A stretch of 6,967 nt of DNA, from positions 1 through 6,967 of the forward strand of contig JADGQP010000064.1 of the NCBI GenBank assembly GCA_017881705.1, read 5' to 3'. The DNA is from Christensenellaceae bacterium. Its GTDB lineage: Bacteria > Bacillota > Clostridia > Christensenellales > Aristaeellaceae. The notes under the pieces were generated by a model. It did not search any database. It saw only the letters and a program-made list of their open reading frames with translations, and had not been told where the DNA came from. A program made the translations under genes and the position numbers. Positions 5,685-6,967 of this stretch are shown here, piece by piece (within the stretch, counting starts at the first letter, position 1; each line of letters opens with the position of its first letter).

Positions 5685-6818
5685 ATGATTCAACGCAAAC
5701 TGGAAAAGCTGGGCGTTCAAACCTCGCTGCTCGGTTTTGGGTGCATGAGGCTGCCGCAAACGCCCGAACACACCATCGACGAGGATCAGACCGCGCTCAT
5801 GTTCGACCTGGCCTATCAGGCTGGCGTCCGTTATTTCGATACCGCCTACGGGTACCACGGCGGGGAAAGCGAGCGGGTCACGGGCCGGATGTTAAAGCGT
5901 TATCCGCGCGACTCGTTTTTTCTCGCCACCAAACTGCCCATGTACATGATCCGCACCCTTGCGCAAGCTAAGGATATTTTTGAAGAGCAGCGGCAAAAAC
6001 TGCAGGTGGAAACAATCGACTTTTATCTGCTGCACGCGCTGAATAAAGAAACGTTCAACCGCGCGGTGGAACTGGGCATAATTGAATATTGCGAACAGCT
6101 GCAGCGGGAAGGAAAAATTCGTTTCCTGGGGTTTTCATTTCACGATAGCTACAAGGAATTTGAGCGTATCCTACGCTACCGAAATTGGGATTTTTGCCAG
6201 ATCCAGTATAATTACCGCGACCGGAACATACAGGCGGGCACCCGTGGCTACGAGCTGGCGGCTGCTTTGGGCGTACCGGTGGTGGTGATGGAGCCGGTGA
6301 AGGGCGGGGTGCTGGCCAACCTGCCCCGAGAAGTTTCCGAGCCTTTCCGCAAGGTAAATCCGGGCGCGTCGGACGCGTCTTTCGCGCTGCGCTGGGTGGC
6401 GGATCACCCCAATGTGAAAGTGATCCTCAGCGGCATGTCTTCGATGGAACAGCTGCGGGACAATCTGCAAACCTTTGAAACGGAAAACCCGCTGACCCAG
6501 GCGGAAATGGACGCGATAGAAGAAGTGGGCAAGCGGCTGGACAGCCGCGTAAAAATTGGCTGTACGGGCTGCCGCTACTGTATGCCCTGCCCCCACGGCG
6601 TGGACATCCCCGCGAATTTCGAGGCGTGGAACCATTTGGGCATGTACGGCCCCGGGGAAGGTGTGACCTTCCGCTGGACAAAGGCTCTGCCCTCGAATGC
6701 CAAGGCCTCGCAATGCGTTAAGTGCAGGCAATGCGAGCAGAAATGCCCGCAGAACCTGCCGATTGTAGAATCCCTTAAAAAGCTGCAGGCCGAGATGGAC
6801 GAGGCTTACGCGAAATAA
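5685..6818 (+). CDS. Aldo/keto reductase with C-terminal double 4Fe-4S ferredoxin-like domain
   Basis: This 377-residue cytoplasmic oxidoreductase combines a TIM-barrel aldo/keto reductase domain (about 1-280) with an iron-sulfur tail. The AKR catalytic tetrad is complete: Asp52 and Tyr57 in FDTAYGYHGGESE, Lys83 in ATKLP, and His117 in FYLLHALN. The tail has eight cysteines in two sets: C293, C296, C299, C302 followed by Pro (spacing 2-2-2), and C344, C347, C350, C354 followed by Pro (spacing 2-2-3), predicting two 4Fe-4S clusters. This architecture is common in anaerobic Firmicutes (COG1453-type predicted oxidoreductases); the physiological substrate is generally unknown, so I assign none. 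The clusters suggest electron exchange with ferredoxin or a similar carrier (inference). The ATG at 5685 is chosen because AAGGAG lies 6 nt upstream; an in-frame GTG at 5634 has no ribosome binding site, and the domain begins a few residues after the chosen Met. It is a single-gene unit. Confidence 0.93.
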   Translation: MIQRKLEKLGVQTSLLGFGCMRLPQTPEHTIDEDQTALMFDLAYQAGVRYFDTAYGYHGGESERVTGRMLKRYPRDSFFLATKLPMYMIRTLAQAKDIFEEQRQKLQVETIDFYLLHALNKETFNRAVELGIIEYCEQLQREGKIRFLGFSFHDSYKEFERILRYRNWDFCQIQYNYRDRNIQAGTRGYELAAALGVPVVVMEPVKGGVLANLPREVSEPFRKVNPGASDASFALRWVADHPNVKVILSGMSSMEQLRDNLQTFETENPLTQAEMDAIEEVGKRLDSRVKIGCTGCRYCMPCPHGVDIPANFEAWNHLGMYGPGEGVTFRWTKALPSNAKASQCVKCRQCEQKCPQNLPIVESLKKLQAEMDEAYAK

Positions 6819-6821
6819 ACA

Positions 6822-6855
6822 CCGCGCCCCGCTCCCCAAAGGGAGCGGGGCGCGG
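6822..6855. terminator. Strong hairpin between convergent genes, probable bidirectional terminator
   Basis: The 15 bases at 6822-6836 are perfectly complementary to 6841-6855, with a 4-nt CAAA loop, a very GC-rich stem. It begins 3 nt after the reductase stop and lies 12 nt beyond the stop of the convergent gene. There is no T-tract after it on the plus strand; on the minus strand TGTTTATTT follows, a weak T-tract. It therefore fits a terminator for the minus-strand gene best, and may also protect the 3' end of the reductase mRNA. Confidence 0.65.
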
Positions 6856-6867
6856 CAATACGGCGGT

Positions 6868-6967
6868 TTAAATTTTACTCAGGTACCGCGCAAAGTTTTC
6901 ACCGGCGAAATCCGTTATGGCTTCATCGCTGAAACCGCGCTTGCGCATACGGTCAAACAGCACGTAG
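6868..6967 (-). CDS. C-terminal end of a convergent gene, possibly a peptidase M19 (membrane dipeptidase-type) enzyme
   Basis: Only the last 32 codons and the TAA stop (at 6868-6870 on the minus strand) are in the window. The visible tail contains RMRKRGFSDEAITDF (6-20) followed by AGENFARYL (21-29). The pattern of a KRG(F/Y)S-(D/E)-E helix followed by a G-x-N-F-x-R segment resembles the extreme C-terminus of peptidase M19 dipeptidases, zinc enzymes that cleave dipeptides. Other metal-dependent amidohydrolases, such as phosphotriesterase-like proteins, have comparable ends with N-P-A-R. The gene is convergent with the aldo/keto reductase. That this is coding is likely, since it is open to the edge and ends before a hairpin; the family is a guess. 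Confidence 0.45.
   Translation of the reverse strand, partial: YVLFDRMRKRGFSDEAITDFAGENFARYLSKI

Noticed and set aside
6171..6839. 222-codon minus-strand open frame antisense to the aldo/keto reductase
   Set aside because: Shadow of a gene with a complete catalytic tetrad and eight ordered cysteines; it also begins inside the 3' hairpin.

Overview
The window looks like an ordinary chromosomal stretch from a moderately GC-rich member of the Firmicutes, most likely a gut-type clostridium. The evidence is strong AGGAGG-type ribosome binding sites before nearly every gene, sigma-A-like promoters, a YkpA/YbiT-type ABC-F protein, a DUF1653 protein and a short ACT-type SerA. The organism cannot be named from the sequence. 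There is no tRNA, rRNA, CRISPR array, insertion sequence or phage gene.

Layout from left to right: (1) the 5' part of a multi-membrane-span protein on the minus strand, resembling the DUF6056 family, which runs off the left edge; (2) a divergent intergenic region with a promoter on each strand and several copies of the hexamer ATGGTA; (3) a two-gene plus-strand unit made of an ABC-F ATPase and a small DUF1653 protein, closed by a hairpin terminator; (4) a 190-bp serC control region with a promoter flanked by an imperfect inverted repeat; (5) serC and serA, the first two steps of serine biosynthesis from 3-phosphoglycerate, in one operon with its own terminator; (6) an aldo/keto reductase with two ferredoxin-like 4Fe-4S sites under its own promoter, which carries a palindrome in its spacer; (7) a very strong 15-bp hairpin separating it from a convergent minus-strand gene, of which only the last 32 codons are present, possibly a peptidase M19 dipeptidase.

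The one clear pathway is SerA plus SerC: 3-phosphoglycerate is oxidised to 3-phosphohydroxypyruvate, which SerC transaminates to phosphoserine. serB is not in the window. The other genes have no evident link to this pathway.

I found no convincing new multi-gene system. The points most worth a second look are: the ABC-F protein, whose second nucleotide-binding domain lacks the Walker A lysine and has Gln in place of the catalytic Glu; the repeat architecture around the serC promoter; a 12-bp palindrome containing the serC Shine-Dalgarno; and a palindrome filling most of the spacer of the aldo/keto reductase promoter.
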